A stretch of 64,000 nucleotides of DNA from Colwellia sp. (GCA_020630795.1 JAHDIK010000016.1:1-64000); one strand, 5' to 3'; shown: positions 45,451 to 56,051, counted from the stretch's first letter. Made by a program: numbers and translations. Notes: generated by a model from the letters alone, not told the origin.

Positions 45451-46260
45451 ATGTCACACAACACATCAGACGCCGTTAAAGCGCTTTTTAGCAACATTTG
45501 GGATAACTACCTTGCCGTTACTCCTTCTGCCTTAAAAATCCACGATTTACTCGGTTCAGGCGATGACCTAATCAACGATCATGTAGCCTACAGAACCTTC
45601 AATTTTGATAAAGTGAATATTGCTAAGTTATCAGCACACCTATTAGCTTTGGGCTACAAAGAGTGTGGTGAATATCACTTTGAAGCGAAAAAACTTTACG
45701 CCAAACATTTTGAACACAAAGACTCTACGCTTCCAAAGGTATTTATTAGCGAATTACTCGTTGAAGAATTTTCAGAACCCGTACAACAAATTATTAAGCG
45801 CATGGTTGAAAGTATCTCAGACGAAGATATTGCAAACAGCAGCTTTTTATACTCTGGGACACATTGGAGTGTAAGCTACTATGAATACCAAACACTGCTT
45901 GCTGAAAGCGAGTACGCTGCTTGGATGTCAGCATGGGGATACCGCGCCAATCACTTTACCGTTAGCATAAACCACCTTGAAAACTATGACAGTATAGAAG
46001 CGGTAAACGAAGCAGTTAAAACGGGTGGCTTCCCACTGAATACTTCGGGTGGTGAAATCAAAGGTGATCAAAGCGTCATGTTAGAGCAATCTTCCACTAT
46101 AGCCGATAAAGTAGATGTTACGTTTAGCGATAAAACCGTATCAATACCAAGTTGCTTTTACGAGTTTGCAAAACGCTACCCTATGCCGAACGGAGACCTT
46201 TACACTGGCTTTGTTGCTGCCTCAGCTGACAAAATATTTGAAAGTACCAACGCTAGTTAA
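45451..46260 (+). CDS. DUF1338 protein (2-oxoadipate dioxygenase/decarboxylase-like)
   Basis: A 269-residue protein with DUF1338 features: LINDHVAYRTFNFDKVNI at about 35-52, ALGYKECGEYHFEAKKLYAKHFEH, and WGYRANHFTVSINHL near 166-180, with two His and a Glu likely to hold a metal. HglS-type members convert 2-oxoadipate to 2-hydroxyglutarate. The gene follows astD, a common place in marine gammaproteobacteria, so a role in amino acid catabolism is likely but the substrate is not shown. Separate promoter after the astD terminator. Confidence 0.88.
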   Translation: MSHNTSDAVKALFSNIWDNYLAVTPSALKIHDLLGSGDDLINDHVAYRTFNFDKVNIAKLSAHLLALGYKECGEYHFEAKKLYAKHFEHKDSTLPKVFISELLVEEFSEPVQQIIKRMVESISDEDIANSSFLYSGTHWSVSYYEYQTLLAESEYAAWMSAWGYRANHFTVSINHLENYDSIEAVNEAVKTGGFPLNTSGGEIKGDQSVMLEQSSTIADKVDVTFSDKTVSIPSCFYEFAKRYPMPNGDLYTGFVAASADKIFESTNAS

Positions 46261-46277
46261 TACCTGTTGAAATTAAC

Positions 46278-46303
46278 GAAAGAGAGATGCTCTTCTCTCT
46301 TTC
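46278..46303 (+). terminator. Stem-loop after the DUF1338 gene
   Basis: Perfect 10-bp stem GAAAGAGAGA/TCTCTCTTTC with a 6-base loop, followed by a weak T-tract (CTATTTC). It lies 18 bp after the DUF1338 stop. Confidence 0.7.
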
Positions 46304-46447
46304 CTATTTCAGCCGTTAACCCCAAAGCATGCATAGACTTGTGTGGTTCAACATTTTTAGTATACTCTTCTAGCATAACAATGCTTATATGTTCGCCCGT
46401 TCAGCAGCATTTAAGGTCAATACTAAATATAATAAAGTTGTTTAATT

Positions 46448-46789
46448 ATGGTTACAGATACTGAAGGTTATATTCATATCATCGAATACCTAACCGAACA
46501 TTTGAGTCTTTTTGAGAATGCCACGTCAGCACCTAGCAACAATATGACAGTCATGGCAAAAATCGAAGAAGAGCTCAGCGAGCAAATAATCAATGTATGC
46601 ATGCAAAACGACAAGCTTACATTTAATCAACGTAATACGATAATTAGAGAAGTTGACTCAATCGTATATGACCTTGAAGAAATTCTATCTGCCGTTGTAA
46701 ACAACCCTATCACCTCTGAACAACTCTCTTTTATTAACGAATTCGCTATTCTTATCAAAAACCTTTTTGATAGTGAAATAAACGCGTAA
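46448..46789 (+). CDS. Hypothetical acidic helical protein, 113 aa
   Basis: Not recognised. It is acidic (rich in Glu/Asp), wholly helical by appearance (AKIEEELSEQIINVCMQNDKLTFNQRNTIIREVDSIVYDLEEILSAVVNN), with no signal peptide or membrane segment. It lies 18 bp upstream of the OsmC gene on the same strand and could be co-transcribed with it. The start at ATG 46448 has no strong ribosome site. Confidence 0.5.
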   Translation: MVTDTEGYIHIIEYLTEHLSLFENATSAPSNNMTVMAKIEEELSEQIINVCMQNDKLTFNQRNTIIREVDSIVYDLEEILSAVVNNPITSEQLSFINEFAILIKNLFDSEINA

Positions 46790-46807
46790 TAAATAACCAG
46801 GACTAAT

Positions 46808-47218
46808 ATGAAAGCAACAGTAAAATGGGCCAATGAAGAGTTATTCATTGGTCACTCAGAATCAGGTCATTCAATAGTGATGGATGCAAACAATGGTGCT
46901 TTGGCACCGAGTCCATTAGAAAACGTTCTAATTTCATTAGGTGGGTGCTCATCAGTTGATGTGGTGAGCATTCTACAAAAAGCTAAACAAAAAGTATCAA
47001 ACTGCTTTGTTGAGATTTCAGCTACACGTGTAGATACGGTGCCAAAATTATTTTCAGATATTCATTTGAAGTTCGTCATCATAGGCAACGACGTAAAAGA
47101 AAAGCACGTTGAAAGAGCTGTATCCTTATCGGCTGATAAATATTGCTCTGTTGCGTTAATGCTTAATAAAAGCGTTAATATTACGCATGAATTCGAAGTA
47201 CGAGCGAACGCTTTATAA
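46808..47218 (+). CDS. OsmC-family protein (YhfA-like)
   Basis: A 136-residue OsmC/Ohr-fold protein: KATVKWANEELFIGHSESGHSIVMDA, PSPLENVLISLGGCSSVDVVSILQKAKQKV (Cys near residue 57), KHVERAVSLSADKYCSVALML (second Cys near residue 118). The Cys pair and length match YhfA, a subgroup of OsmC peroxidases. Its last bases overlap those of prkB (6 bp) at the convergent ends. The neighbour order yhfA-prkB recalls the crp region of E. coli. Confidence 0.88.
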   Translation: MKATVKWANEELFIGHSESGHSIVMDANNGALAPSPLENVLISLGGCSSVDVVSILQKAKQKVSNCFVEISATRVDTVPKLFSDIHLKFVIIGNDVKEKHVERAVSLSADKYCSVALMLNKSVNITHEFEVRANAL

Positions 47219-48112
47219 ATCACTCATCCAATCAAGTTGCTTATTAGCTTCATGCTTTTTCGCCATGATATCTTGAATTAACGGGGTAAGTAGTAATTCC
47301 ATTGCTAGCCCCATTTTGCCACCCGGAACAACCAGTGTATTCACTCGCGACATAAAAGCACCGTCAATCATATTCAAATAATAAGGGAAGTCGACTTTAG
47401 TCCCTTCTCTAAAACGAATAACAACAAAACTTTCATCTAACGTCGGAATTGCTTTAGCGCTGAAGGGATTAGAAGTATCTACGGTAGGAACGCGCTGAAA
47501 GTTAATATGAGTACGAGAAAACTGTGGGGTAATATAAGATATATAATCTTCCATACTTCTTACTATACTGCCTGTCACGGCCTCTCTGCTATGTCCTCTA
47601 TGATTGGTATCCCTGACTATTTTTTGAATCCACTCGAGGTTAACAATAGGAACCATGCCAATAAGTAAATCTACATGCTGAGCAACATCATTTTTCTCAG
47701 TTACTACACCACCATGAAGCCCTTCATAAAAGAGCAAATCGGTGCCTTCACCTAATTCTTCCCATGGCGTGAATGTTCCAGGCATTTGATTATAGGGTAC
47801 GGCTTCATCAAACGTGTGAAGGTAACGTCTCATTTTACCTTTACCTGTTTCGGAATAGTCTTTGAAAAGAGTTTCTAATGCATCAAAGTCATTGGCAGCA
47901 TCACCAAAGTAACTAATGTTGCGGTTATCTTCTCGCGCCTTACGTTTTTCAAGATCCATTTCCTGACGCGAATAACGATGAAAGCTATCGCCTTCAACTG
48001 TTGCTGAGGTCACACCTAATGAGCGAAAAATATGCTCGAAAGAATCGGTAGTAGTAGATGTACCTGCACCTGAAGAACCAGTAACAGCAATAATTGGGTT
48101 TCTAGCAGACAT
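47213..48112 (-). CDS. prkB: Phosphoribulokinase/uridine kinase-like protein PrkB
   Basis: A 299-residue P-loop kinase: IAVTGSSGAGTSTTTDSFEHIF (P-loop), EGDSFHRYSRQEMDLEKRKA, YFGDAANDFDALETLF, LFYEGLHGGVVTEKNDVAQHVDLLIGMVPIVNLEWIQKIVRDTNHRGHSREAV. This is the gammaproteobacterial PrkB, related to phosphoribulokinase. The organism shows no sign of a Calvin cycle here and the true substrate is not established. Separated from the ribosomal block by a bidirectional terminator. Confidence 0.9.
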   Translation of the reverse strand: MSARNPIIAVTGSSGAGTSTTTDSFEHIFRSLGVTSATVEGDSFHRYSRQEMDLEKRKAREDNRNISYFGDAANDFDALETLFKDYSETGKGKMRRYLHTFDEAVPYNQMPGTFTPWEELGEGTDLLFYEGLHGGVVTEKNDVAQHVDLLIGMVPIVNLEWIQKIVRDTNHRGHSREAVTGSIVRSMEDYISYITPQFSRTHINFQRVPTVDTSNPFSAKAIPTLDESFVVIRFREGTKVDFPYYLNMIDGAFMSRVNTLVVPGGKMGLAMELLLTPLIQDIMAKKHEANKQLDWMSDL

Positions 48113-48201
48113 TAGTAAAATCCTAAATTAAGATGTGAATGTTATACGAATAAACAGAATAAGGGTCAAGCGATTAGCACAATTAAATAAATTTAAGACA
48201 T

Positions 48202-48229
48202 AAAAAAACGGAGCCTAAGCTCCGTTTTT
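48202..48229. terminator. Terminator of the alpha operon
   Basis: Perfect 11-bp stem AAAAACGGAGC/GCTCCGTTTTT with a CTAA loop; read on the minus strand it is followed by a T-run. It ends the alpha operon 23 bp after rplQ. Confidence 0.9.
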
Positions 48230-48252
48230 ACGTGCGAAACAATTCTTACGAA

Positions 48253-48657
48253 TTAAGCTTCTGCACTTACTTCTTCAACCACTTCAGCTTCTTCAACTAC
48301 TGGGCGGTCAACAAGCTCAACATAAGCCATTGGAGCTTTATCACCAGTACGGTAACCACATTTTAAAATGCGAGTGTAACCACCTGGACGTTCTTGGTAA
48401 CGATCACCAAGTTCGTTAAATAAAATACCAACTACTTCTTTATCTTGTGTGCGAGCAAATGCTAAACGACGATTTGCTACACTGTCGGTTTTGGCCAATG
48501 TAATTAATGGCTCAACAACGCGACGTAATTCTTTAGCTTTAGCAACAGTCGTTTTAATAACGCCGTGTTTAACTAAAGAACTTGCCATATTGCGGAACAT
48601 CGCCTGGCGATGACTGCTATTACGGTTTAACTGGCGACCGCTTTTACGATGACGCAT
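48253..48657 (-). CDS. rplQ: 50S ribosomal protein L17
   Basis: 134 residues, usual length. [28 protein letters not shown] at the N-terminus, an [13 protein letters not shown] middle and [23 protein letters not shown] are L17 signatures. L17 binds 23S rRNA near the exit tunnel. The acidic C-terminal tail ([15 protein letters not shown]) is a common lineage-specific extension. It is the last gene of the alpha operon, 41 bp after rpoA. Confidence 0.98.
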   Translation of the reverse strand: MRHRKSGRQLNRNSSHRQAMFRNMASSLVKHGVIKTTVAKAKELRRVVEPLITLAKTDSVANRRLAFARTQDKEVVGILFNELGDRYQERPGGYTRILKCGYRTGDKAPMAYVELVDRPVVEEAEVVEEVSAEA

Positions 48658-48698
48658 AAGTTAATCCTTATCTCAACTATTAAAAAACAATGATCGAT

Positions 48699-49688
48699 CT
48701 AGTCGTTATCAGCAATGCTTTCTGGTGGCCAGTTTTCTAGGCGCATGCCTAGAGATAAACCACGAGATGCTAATACGTCTTTGATTTCAGTTAATGACTT
48801 CTTACCTAAGTTAGGTGTTTTAAGAAGCTCAACTTCAGCACGTTGTACCAAATCACCAATATATTGAATCGCTTCTGCTTTCAAACAGTTTGCAGAACGA
48901 ACCGTTAATTCTAAGTCATCCACTGGACGAAGTAAGATAGGATCGAAAAGAGGTTTCTCTTCTTTCTGCTCTACTTCAGTCACATCGCGTAACTCAACAA
49001 ATGCATCTAACTGTTCAGCTAGGATTGTTGAAGCACGACGGATAGCTTCTTCTGGATCTAACGTACCGTTAGTTTCCATATCAAGAACTAATTTGTCTAA
49101 ATCTGTACGCTGTTCTACACGAGCAGAATCAACATCATAAGCAATTCTTACAACCGGGCTAAAAGACGCGTCTACTAATAAACGCCCTATTGCACGATCT
49201 TCTTCCTCGGCATCGCGACGAGTTGAAGCAGGTACATAACCTCTGCCCATTTCAACTTTAATTCGCATACTAACTGAACCGTCACCTGTTAAAGTACAGA
49301 TTACATGATCAGGATTTGCAATTTCTACATCTCCATCATGTTGGATATCAGCTGCCGTTACAGGGCCTTCACCGGACTTAGTTAAGGTAAGAACAGCTTC
49401 ATTTTTGCCTTCTAAACTTATCGCTAGTCCCTTAAGGTTTAACAGTATTTCAATGATGTCTTCTTGAACACCTTCTTTACTGCTGTACTCATGAAGTACA
49501 CCGTCAATCTCTACTTCTGTTACGGCACAACCCGGCATAGAAGATAAAAGGATGCGGCGTAAGGCATTACCTAAAGTGTGACCAAAACCACGCTCCAATG
49601 GTTCTAAAGTTACTTTAGCTCGTGTTGAGCTAACAGTTTCAATATCAACCAATCGTGGTCTAAGGAATTCGGTTACAGAACCCTGCAT
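48699..49688 (-). CDS. rpoA: RNA polymerase alpha subunit
   Basis: 329 residues, same length as the E. coli protein. N-terminal assembly domain ([24 protein letters not shown]) and C-terminal alphaCTD (about 250-320, [60 protein letters not shown]) that binds UP elements and activators are both complete. 24 bp downstream of rpsD in the alpha operon. Confidence 0.98.
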   Translation of the reverse strand: MQGSVTEFLRPRLVDIETVSSTRAKVTLEPLERGFGHTLGNALRRILLSSMPGCAVTEVEIDGVLHEYSSKEGVQEDIIEILLNLKGLAISLEGKNEAVLTLTKSGEGPVTAADIQHDGDVEIANPDHVICTLTGDGSVSMRIKVEMGRGYVPASTRRDAEEEDRAIGRLLVDASFSPVVRIAYDVDSARVEQRTDLDKLVLDMETNGTLDPEEAIRRASTILAEQLDAFVELRDVTEVEQKEEKPLFDPILLRPVDDLELTVRSANCLKAEAIQYIGDLVQRAEVELLKTPNLGKKSLTEIKDVLASRGLSLGMRLENWPPESIADND

Positions 49689-49712
49689 TATGTCCTCTCT
49701 TAAAGTGCAACT

Positions 49713-50333
49713 TTACTTAGAGTAAAGTTCAACAATCAACTGTTCATTAATTTCGGCAGATAAATCTGAGCGATCAGGAATACGTTTGAAAACGCCTTCT
49801 AATTTCTTATTATCTACTTCAACCCAAACTGGTTTCTCACGTTGTTCAGCTAATTCTAAAGCTGCGATAATACGCGCTTGAGTTTTAGACTTTTCACGAA
49901 CAGAAACTACATCTTCGGCTTTTACAGTGAAAGATGGAATATTAACAACAACACCGTTAACTGTAATAGCTTTATGGCTTACAAGTTGACGAGCTTCTGC
50001 ACGTGTACTTGCATAACCCATACGGTATACTACGTTATCTAGACGCTTTTCTAAAAGTTGTAATAGGTTCTCACCAGTATTACCTTTTAAACGTGCAGCC
50101 TCTTTGTAGTAGTTGCGGAATTGTTTTTCAAGTACGCCATAAATACGACGAACTTTTTGTTTTTCACGAAGTTGTACACCATAGTCAGATAAACGACCAC
50201 GACGAGCGCCGTGTTGACCAGGTATAGTTTCGATTTTACATTTAGTGTCAATTGCTCTAACACCGCTTTTAAGGAATAAATCTGTTCCTTCGCGACGACT
50301 AAGCTTTAACTTAGGACCTAAATATCTTGCCAT
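49713..50333 (-). CDS. rpsD: 30S ribosomal protein S4
   Basis: 206 residues. [21 protein letters not shown] starts it, and the S4 RNA-binding domain ([42 protein letters not shown]) follows at about 96-138. S4 nucleates 16S rRNA folding and represses the alpha operon by binding the leader upstream of rpsM; that leader is conserved here. 21 bp downstream of rpsK. Confidence 0.98.
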   Translation of the reverse strand: MARYLGPKLKLSRREGTDLFLKSGVRAIDTKCKIETIPGQHGARRGRLSDYGVQLREKQKVRRIYGVLEKQFRNYYKEAARLKGNTGENLLQLLEKRLDNVVYRMGYASTRAEARQLVSHKAITVNGVVVNIPSFTVKAEDVVSVREKSKTQARIIAALELAEQREKPVWVEVDNKKLEGVFKRIPDRSDLSAEINEQLIVELYSK

Positions 50334-50354
50334 GTTCTTTCTCCAACTATCCTA

Positions 50355-50744
50355 TTAAACGCGACGTTTCTTAGGAGGACGACAACCATTATGAGGAATA
50401 GGTGTAACGTCAGTAATGTTGGTGATTTTAAAACCAGCAGCATTTAAGGCACGGATAGCAGATTCACGACCTGGACCTGGACCTTTAACGAACACTTCAA
50501 TATTCTTCAAGCCAAACTCTTGCGCTGCTTTACCAGCACGATCAGCAGCAACCTGTGCAGCAAAAGGAGTAGATTTACGTGAACCACGGAAACCTGAACC
50601 ACCTGCAGTTGCCCAAGATAAAGCATTACCTTGACGATCTGTAAGAGTCACGATTGTGTTGTTGAAAGATGCATGGATATGAGCCATGCCATCAGCAACT
50701 TGTTTTTTTACGCGTTTACGCGTACGAACTGGTGTTTTAGCCAT
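50355..50744 (-). CDS. rpsK: 30S ribosomal protein S11
   Basis: 129 residues. [49 protein letters not shown] and the end [20 protein letters not shown] are diagnostic. S11 lies on the 30S platform near the mRNA. It sits 14 bp after rpsM in the alpha operon. Confidence 0.98.
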   Translation of the reverse strand: MAKTPVRTRKRVKKQVADGMAHIHASFNNTIVTLTDRQGNALSWATAGGSGFRGSRKSTPFAAQVAADRAGKAAQEFGLKNIEVFVKGPGPGRESAIRALNAAGFKITNITDVTPIPHNGCRPPKKRRV

Positions 50745-50758
50745 TGTCTAATCCCTCG

Positions 50759-51115
50759 TTACTTCTTAATTGGCTTACGAGGACCTTTACGGGTACGCGC
50801 ATTTGTTTTAGTGCGTTGTCCACGTAGAGGAAGACTGCGACGATGGCGGATGCCACGAAAACAGCCAAGGTCCATAAGACGCTTGATGTTCATTGAAACT
50901 TCACGGCGTAAATCACCTTCAACGGTGAATTTATCCACTTCAGCACGAAGCAAATCAATTTGAGCTTCGTCCAATTCACTGATCTTAGTTGTCTCTGCGA
51001 TACCAGCAGCTGCACAAATTGACTTTGCACGAGTTGCACCGATACCGTAGATCGCAGTAATGGCGATTACTGCATGCTTACGATCAGGGATGTTAATGCC
51101 AGCGATACGGGCCAC
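50759..51115 (-). CDS. rpsM: 30S ribosomal protein S13
   Basis: 118 residues from GTG 51115 ([26 protein letters not shown]). An in-frame GTG at 51121 would add two residues, but AGGAG is only 2 bp from it and 8 bp from 51115, and family proteins start MARIAGI. S13 contacts 23S rRNA and tRNA at the head of the 30S. First gene of the alpha operon, preceded by an S4-regulated leader. Confidence 0.97.
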   Translation of the reverse strand: MARIAGINIPDRKHAVIAITAIYGIGATRAKSICAAAGIAETTKISELDEAQIDLLRAEVDKFTVEGDLRREVSMNIKRLMDLGCFRGIRHRRSLPLRGQRTKTNARTRKGPRKPIKK

Positions 51116-51181
51116 TAACACATCTCCTATTCTAAATTAAAATTACATCAGGTTGAAAAGCCCGTTAGGATACTCAACCTG
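51116..51181 (-). ncRNA. Alpha-operon leader (S4-binding, Alpha_RBS type)
   Basis: On the minus strand the leader contains the E. coli-like GAGTATCCT and AACGGGCTTTTCA blocks. They are enclosed by CAGGTTGA/TCAACCTG arms (51149-51181) and followed by the rpsM ribosome site. In E. coli this pseudoknot binds S4 to repress rpsM translation. Shared sequence blocks and position support the same control here. Confidence 0.85.
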
Positions 51182-51205
51182 TCTCTTTTTTGCAATCGAA
51201 GCGGC

Positions 51206-51211
51206 ATTATA
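51206..51211 (-). promoter_or_regulatory. Likely alpha-operon promoter -10
   Basis: TATAAT (minus strand) between rpmJ and rpsM; predicted start about 84 nt upstream of rpsM, just before the S4 leader. The -35 (GTAGCA) is weak. It would let the alpha operon be transcribed apart from the spc operon. Confidence 0.55.
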
Positions 51212-51244
51212 CAGAGTTATCTGCATAATGCTACTGCTAAAGAT

Positions 51245-51358
51245 TTAGCCTTGACGTTGCTTATGCTTAGGTTCGCTACAAATAACACGAACAACACCAG
51301 CACGCTTAACAACTTTACAGTTACGACAAATCTTTTTTACGGATGCACGAACTTTCAT
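51245..51358 (-). CDS. rpmJ: 50S ribosomal protein L36
   Basis: 37 residues: [19 protein letters not shown], then [17 protein letters not shown]. The four zinc ligands C11, C14, C27 and H32 are present (the Zn-binding, C+ form). It is too short for many ORF callers. It is the last gene of the spc operon, 35 bp downstream of secY; the alpha operon promoter follows. Confidence 0.97.
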   Translation of the reverse strand: MKVRASVKKICRNCKVVKRAGVVRVICSEPKHKQRQG

Positions 51359-51393
51359 CTTACTACTCCGTTATATCTAAACGTAAGCTAAAC

Positions 51394-52719
51394 TTATTTG
51401 CCGTAGCCCTTAAGATTAGCTTTCTTAAGCACATTATCATATTGATGAGACATCATATGAGTTTGTACTTGTGCCATAAAGTCCATAATTACTACTACTA
51501 CAATCAGTAGTGATGTTCCGCCAAAGTAAAAATTAACGTCCCAAAAAATAATTATAAACTGAGGTACTAAACAGATAAATGTAATATACAACGCACCACC
51601 AAGGGTTAAGCGAGTCATTACCTTATCGATATATTTTGACGTTTGCTCACCAGGACGAATCCCAGGAATAAACGCACCAGATTTTTTCAAGTTATCTGCT
51701 GTTTCACGCGGATTAAAAACAAGAGCCGTGTAAAAGAAACAGAAGAAAATGATTGCTGCCGCTAGTAACATTACGTAAAGCGGTTGACCAGGAGACATAG
51801 CTAATGAAACTTCTTGTAAGAAGTCAGCAACCATTCCGTCACCTTGTCCAAACCAGCTCGCAATAGAACCTGGGAACAATAATATACTTGATGCAAAAAT
51901 CGGCGGTATTACACCAGCCATATTCACTTTAAGTGGTAAGTGTGTGCTTTGCGCTGCAAAAACCTTGCGGCCTTGCTGACGCTTAGCGTAGTTAACAACG
52001 ATACGACGTTGACCACGTTCAACAAATACAACAAAAAATGTAGTGGCAAATACAATAACACCAATAAGCAATAATACTAATGGGTGCAATTCACCTTGAC
52101 GCGCCATTTCAGCTGTTTGACCAACTGCTGATGGCATACCTGCAACAATACCTGCGAAGATTAGTACAGAGATACCGTTTCCGATACCACGTTCTGTAAT
52201 TTGCTCACCTAACCACATTAAAAACATGGTACCAGTAACCAAACTCACAACAGCGGCAAAATAGAAACTCATGCCTGCATTCATAACCAAACCTGGCATC
52301 ATACCTGGTAGGCTTTTCGCGATTGCTATAGATTGTACAATTGCAAGTATTAAAGTACCGTAGCGAGTATATTGGCTGATTTTACGACGTCCAGCTTCAC
52401 CTTCTTTTTTCAATTCTGCCATTGCGGGGTGAATCACCGTCATCAATTGCATTATGATTGAAGCTGAAATGTACGGCATAATACCTAGCGCCAATACAGA
52501 GGCCCGCTCAAGAGCACCACCAGAGAACATGTTAAACATTTCTACGATGGTACCCTGTTGTTGTTCAAACAACTGAGCTAGTACAGCGGCGTCAATACCA
52601 GGAATTGGCACAAATGATCCTAAACGGAATACTATAAGTGCTCCGAAAACAAACCATAATCTTTGTTTAAGCTCAGACATACCGCCCTGTGCTTTATTAT
52701 CCATACCTGGTGTAGCCAT
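51394..52719 (-). CDS. secY: Protein translocase subunit SecY
   Basis: 441 residues with ten membrane helices. [86 protein letters not shown] (cytoplasmic loop) and [25 protein letters not shown] are characteristic. It forms the SecYEG channel for protein export. It is 8 bp downstream of rplO within the spc operon. Confidence 0.98.
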   Translation of the reverse strand: MATPGMDNKAQGGMSELKQRLWFVFGALIVFRLGSFVPIPGIDAAVLAQLFEQQQGTIVEMFNMFSGGALERASVLALGIMPYISASIIMQLMTVIHPAMAELKKEGEAGRRKISQYTRYGTLILAIVQSIAIAKSLPGMMPGLVMNAGMSFYFAAVVSLVTGTMFLMWLGEQITERGIGNGISVLIFAGIVAGMPSAVGQTAEMARQGELHPLVLLLIGVIVFATTFFVVFVERGQRRIVVNYAKRQQGRKVFAAQSTHLPLKVNMAGVIPPIFASSILLFPGSIASWFGQGDGMVADFLQEVSLAMSPGQPLYVMLLAAAIIFFCFFYTALVFNPRETADNLKKSGAFIPGIRPGEQTSKYIDKVMTRLTLGGALYITFICLVPQFIIIFWDVNFYFGGTSLLIVVVVIMDFMAQVQTHMMSHQYDNVLKKANLKGYGK

Positions 52720-52727
52720 AGCCTGTA

Positions 52728-53162
52728 CTATTCCTCGATTTTTCCGCCTGCAGCTTCAATAGCTGCGCGAGCGCCTTTAGTAACACTTAAACCACGAACC
52801 GTTAACGGCTTAGTGATTTCACCAGAAAGCATAATTTTAGCTGTCTTGATGTTACGTGTGATTAGGTTTGCATCTTTTAAAGTAAAGATATCAACAACAT
52901 CACCAGTGATAGCGTTTAATTCATGTAAACGTACTTCAGCGTGAACTAAAGATTTACGTGAAGTAAAACCAAACTTAGGTAAGCGTTGTTTCAATGGCAT
53001 TTGACCACCTTCGAAACCAGGACGTACACTACCGCCAGAACGAGACTTCTGACCTTTGTGACCACGACCACCTGTTTTACCAATGCCTGAACCAATACCA
53101 CGACCACAGCGCTTCTTAGCTTTCTTTGCACCTGGTGCAGGAGATAAAGTATTTAAATGCAT
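52728..53162 (-). CDS. rplO: 50S ribosomal protein L15
   Basis: 144 residues. [44 protein letters not shown] and [17 protein letters not shown] are L15 hallmarks, and the C-terminal globular part ends [15 protein letters not shown]. It binds 23S rRNA late in assembly. 2 bp after rpmD. Confidence 0.98.
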   Translation of the reverse strand: MHLNTLSPAPGAKKAKKRCGRGIGSGIGKTGGRGHKGQKSRSGGSVRPGFEGGQMPLKQRLPKFGFTSRKSLVHAEVRLHELNAITGDVVDIFTLKDANLITRNIKTAKIMLSGEITKPLTVRGLSVTKGARAAIEAAGGKIEE

Positions 53163-53164
53163 TA

Positions 53165-53344
53165 TTAATCCTCCACCTTAATCATGTAAGATACTTGGTT
53201 GATCATACCGCGTACAGATGGAGTATCTTCTAACTCTACTGTGTGACGGATACGACGTAGGCCAAGACCTTTCAAAGTAGCTCTATGCTTAGGCAAACGC
53301 CCGATAGAACTTTTAACTTGAGTTATTTTAACTGTTTTAGCCAT
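53165..53344 (-). CDS. rpmD: 50S ribosomal protein L30
   Basis: 59 residues from ATG 53344 ([32 protein letters not shown]). An in-frame TTG 6 bp upstream is less likely. Ferredoxin-like L30 contacts 23S and 5S-associated regions. It lies 6 bp after the rpsE stop, with a weak ribosome site, suggesting translational coupling. Confidence 0.97.
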   Translation of the reverse strand: MAKTVKITQVKSSIGRLPKHRATLKGLGLRRIRHTVELEDTPSVRGMINQVSYMIKVED

Positions 53345-53350
53345 GTTCAA

Positions 53351-53857
53351 TTACCCCAAAATGTCTGAAACGCTTTTGCCACGTTTAGCTGCAACAGCTT
53401 CTGGCGAATGCATATTCGCTAAAGCAGATACAGTAGCGCGAACTACGTTGATTGGGTTAGTAGAACCGTATGCTTTTGACAATACGTTCTGTACACCTGC
53501 AACTTCTAGTACTGCACGCATCGCGCCACCGGCGATGATACCTGTACCTTCTGATGCTGGTTGCATGTAAACTTTAGAACCAGAATGACGTCCTTTAATA
53601 GGATGTTGAAGAGTAGTACCCTTCAGGTCAACTGTTACTAAGTTACGGCGAGCCTTTTCCATTGCTTTTTGGATTGCAGCAGGAACTTCACGTGCCTTAC
53701 CATAACCAAAACCAACGCGACCATTGCCATCACCAACTACTGTTAGTGCAGTGAAACTGAAAATACGACCACCTTTAACCACTTTAGAAACACGGTTAAC
53801 TGCGATTAACTTTTCAGCTAAATCACTTTGTTGTTGTGAGTTTTCTTGATTAGCCAT
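53351..53857 (-). CDS. rpsE: 30S ribosomal protein S5
   Basis: 168 residues from ATG 53857 (two upstream starts in frame are too close to AGGGG). [61 protein letters not shown] holds both the dsRNA-binding and decoding-accuracy loops. The C-terminal [11 protein letters not shown] is normal. The N-terminus has a Gln-rich stretch (SQQQS), common in this lineage. Confidence 0.98.
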   Translation of the reverse strand: MANQENSQQQSDLAEKLIAVNRVSKVVKGGRIFSFTALTVVGDGNGRVGFGYGKAREVPAAIQKAMEKARRNLVTVDLKGTTLQHPIKGRHSGSKVYMQPASEGTGIIAGGAMRAVLEVAGVQNVLSKAYGSTNPINVVRATVSALANMHSPEAVAAKRGKSVSDILG

Positions 53858-53866
53858 CATCAACCC

Positions 53867-54220
53867 CTAGAACTGTAGACCAGCTTCACGAGCTGCATCT
53901 GCTAACGCTTTTACGCGACCATGATAACGGAAACCTGAACGGTCAAAAGCAATCTTAGTGATGCCTTTAGCTACTGCGCGTTCTGCGATAGCTTTACCTA
54001 CAGCTGTTGCTGCTTCAACGTTACCTGTTTTCTTTAACTGAGCACTTAATTCTTTGTCTAAAGTAGACGCTGCTACAATAACTTCAGAACCAGTTGGTGC
54101 AATCAATTGCGCGTAAATGTGGCGAGGAGTACGGTGAACGACTAAACGATTCGCACCCAGCTCGCTAATTTTTGCACGAGCGCGTTTAGCGCGGCGCAAA
54201 CGAGATGTTTTCTTATCCAT
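53867..54220 (-). CDS. rplR: 50S ribosomal protein L18
   Basis: 117 residues. [42 protein letters not shown] and [31 protein letters not shown] are diagnostic. It binds 5S rRNA together with L5. 9 bp downstream of rplF in the spc operon. Confidence 0.98.
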   Translation of the reverse strand: MDKKTSRLRRAKRARAKISELGANRLVVHRTPRHIYAQLIAPTGSEVIVAASTLDKELSAQLKKTGNVEAATAVGKAIAERAVAKGITKIAFDRSGFRYHGRVKALADAAREAGLQF

Positions 54221-54229
54221 CGTATTACC

Positions 54230-54763
54230 CTACTTCTTCTTAGCTTCTTTACGGCGTACATTTTCGTCTGAATAACGGATACCTTTACCTTTATAAGGCT
54301 CTGGCTTACGGTATTCACGAATGTTCGCTGCAGTTTGACCGACCAATTGCTTATCAGCACCTTTCAGTGTGATTTCAGTTTGGCTAGGAGTTTCAACAGT
54401 AATTCCTTCAGGAATAGCGTGGTCTACTGGATGTGAAAAACCAAGAGATAAGTTTAAGTTCTTACCTGCTGCTTTTGCACGGTAACCAACACCGTTTAAA
54501 ACTAATTTCTTTTCAAAACCTTTACTTACACCTTCAACCATATTATTGATTAAAGCACGTGCAGTACCGGCTTGAGCCCATGCAGACTTCTCATCACTAA
54601 CTACGCCAGTAGTAATAGTGTTATCTTCATAAGATACCGCTACTAAACTATTGATAGTGTGTGAAAGTTCCCCTATAGGACCTTTAACTTTAATGTCTTG
54701 ACCAGATAACGTAACAGTAACGCCAGCAGGTACTTCGACAGGTGCTTTTGCAACACGAGACAT
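54230..54763 (-). CDS. rplF: 50S ribosomal protein L6
   Basis: 177 residues, two repeats of the L6 fold. [33 protein letters not shown] at the start and [27 protein letters not shown] at the end, the latter being the conserved L6 signature near the sarcin-ricin loop. 11 bp downstream of rpsH. Confidence 0.98.
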   Translation of the reverse strand: MSRVAKAPVEVPAGVTVTLSGQDIKVKGPIGELSHTINSLVAVSYEDNTITTGVVSDEKSAWAQAGTARALINNMVEGVSKGFEKKLVLNGVGYRAKAAGKNLNLSLGFSHPVDHAIPEGITVETPSQTEITLKGADKQLVGQTAANIREYRKPEPYKGKGIRYSDENVRRKEAKKK

Positions 54764-54774
54764 AGTTCTGCTCC

Positions 54775-55164
54775 TTACTCTACGAAACCGATGATTTCAC
54801 CACCAAGACCCGCAGTGCGAGCGGCGCGATCAGTCATCAGACCTTTAGAAGTAGATACAATCGCAATACCCATTCCCGCTAATACTTTAGGTAACTCGTT
54901 AGCACCTTTGTATACGCGAAGACCAGGACGTGAAACACGTTTGATTGTTTCGATTACTTCTTTACCTTCAAAATATTTCAAAGTAACAGCAAGTTCAGGC
55001 TTTACGTCACCTGATACTGAATACTCTGAGATGTAACCTTCTTCTTTAAGCAAGTTAGCAATTGCAACTTTAACCTTTGAAGATGGCATTGTTACTGCAG
55101 TTTTTGCTGCAGATTGACCGTTACGGATGCGTGTAAACATGTCCGCGATAGGATCAGTCATCAT
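54775..55164 (-). CDS. rpsH: 30S ribosomal protein S8
   Basis: 129 residues from ATG 55164 ([19 protein letters not shown]). Start 55170 is too close to the [30 protein letters not shown] is the S8 end. S8 binds helix 21 of 16S rRNA and in E. coli represses the spc operon at rplE; the same control is plausible here but was not traced. Confidence 0.97.
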   Translation of the reverse strand: MMTDPIADMFTRIRNGQSAAKTAVTMPSSKVKVAIANLLKEEGYISEYSVSGDVKPELAVTLKYFEGKEVIETIKRVSRPGLRVYKGANELPKVLAGMGIAIVSTSKGLMTDRAARTAGLGGEIIGFVE

Positions 55165-55183
55165 AACCATTTACTCCCGTGAA

Positions 55184-55489
55184 TTACCAACTAGCTTTCT
55201 TAAGACCTGGAACTTCACCACGCATAGTTGCTTCACGCAACTTGATTCGGCTTAAACCGAACTTACGTAAGTATCCATGTGGACGACCAGTAACGTTACA
55301 ACGATTACGTTGACGACTAGTGCTCGAATCACGAGGTAAACTTTGAAGTTTCAATACAGCATCCCAACGTTCTTCTTCAGAAGAATCAACGCCAGAGATG
55401 ATTTTTTTCAACGCAGCGCGCTTTTCAGCGTACTGTGCAGCTAGTTTAGTTCTTTTAGCTTCACGAGCTTTCATTGACGATTTAGCCAT
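55184..55489 (-). CDS. rpsN: 30S ribosomal protein S14 (zinc-independent form)
   Basis: 101 residues: [33 protein letters not shown] at the start and [49 protein letters not shown] at the end. The length (101, not about 61) and the lack of the CxxC pairs identify the C- form. It sits in the 30S head. 4 bp after rplE. Confidence 0.98.
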   Translation of the reverse strand: MAKSSMKAREAKRTKLAAQYAEKRAALKKIISGVDSSEEERWDAVLKLQSLPRDSSTSRQRNRCNVTGRPHGYLRKFGLSRIKLREATMRGEVPGLKKASW

Positions 55490-55493
55490 AACT

Positions 55494-56039
55494 CTACGCC
55501 TTCTTCTTAAATGGGAAGTTGAATGCAGTCAATAACGCGTGACCTTCTTCGTTATTCTTCGCACTTGTAGTGATAGTGATATCCATTCCACGAATCTTAT
55601 CGATTTTATCGTATTCGATTTCAGGGAAAATGATTTGCTCACGTACACCCATGCTGTAGTTACCACGACCGTCAAATGACTTAGGGTTTAAGCCACGGAA
55701 ATCGCGAATACGTGGAATAGAAATAGAGATTAAACGCTCTAAGAATTCCCACATACGCTCACCACGTAGAGTTACTTTTGTACCAATAGGGTAGCCTTCA
55801 CGAATTTTAAAGCCCGCAACTGATTTGCGTGCTACTGTCGTGACAGGCTTTTGACCTGAGATTGCAGTAAGATCATTTGTGGCGTGCTCTAATACCTTTT
55901 TATCGGCAATAGCTTCACCAACACCCATGTTCAGGGTGATCTTTTCAATCCGAGGGACTTGCATGACACTTTTGTATTCAAACTTCTTCTGAAGTTCTGC
56001 AACAACTGTATCTTTGTAAAAATCATGCAGTTTCGCCAT
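55494..56039 (-). CDS. rplE: 50S ribosomal protein L5
   Basis: 181 residues. [53 protein letters not shown] and [35 protein letters not shown] are L5 signatures. L5 carries 5S rRNA and contacts the P-site tRNA. In E. coli the start of rplE mRNA is the S8 repressor site. 12 bp after rplX. Confidence 0.98.
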   Translation of the reverse strand: MAKLHDFYKDTVVAELQKKFEYKSVMQVPRIEKITLNMGVGEAIADKKVLEHATNDLTAISGQKPVTTVARKSVAGFKIREGYPIGTKVTLRGERMWEFLERLISISIPRIRDFRGLNPKSFDGRGNYSMGVREQIIFPEIEYDKIDKIRGMDITITTSAKNNEEGHALLTAFNFPFKKKA

Positions 56040-56051
56040 CGTTTACTCCAA

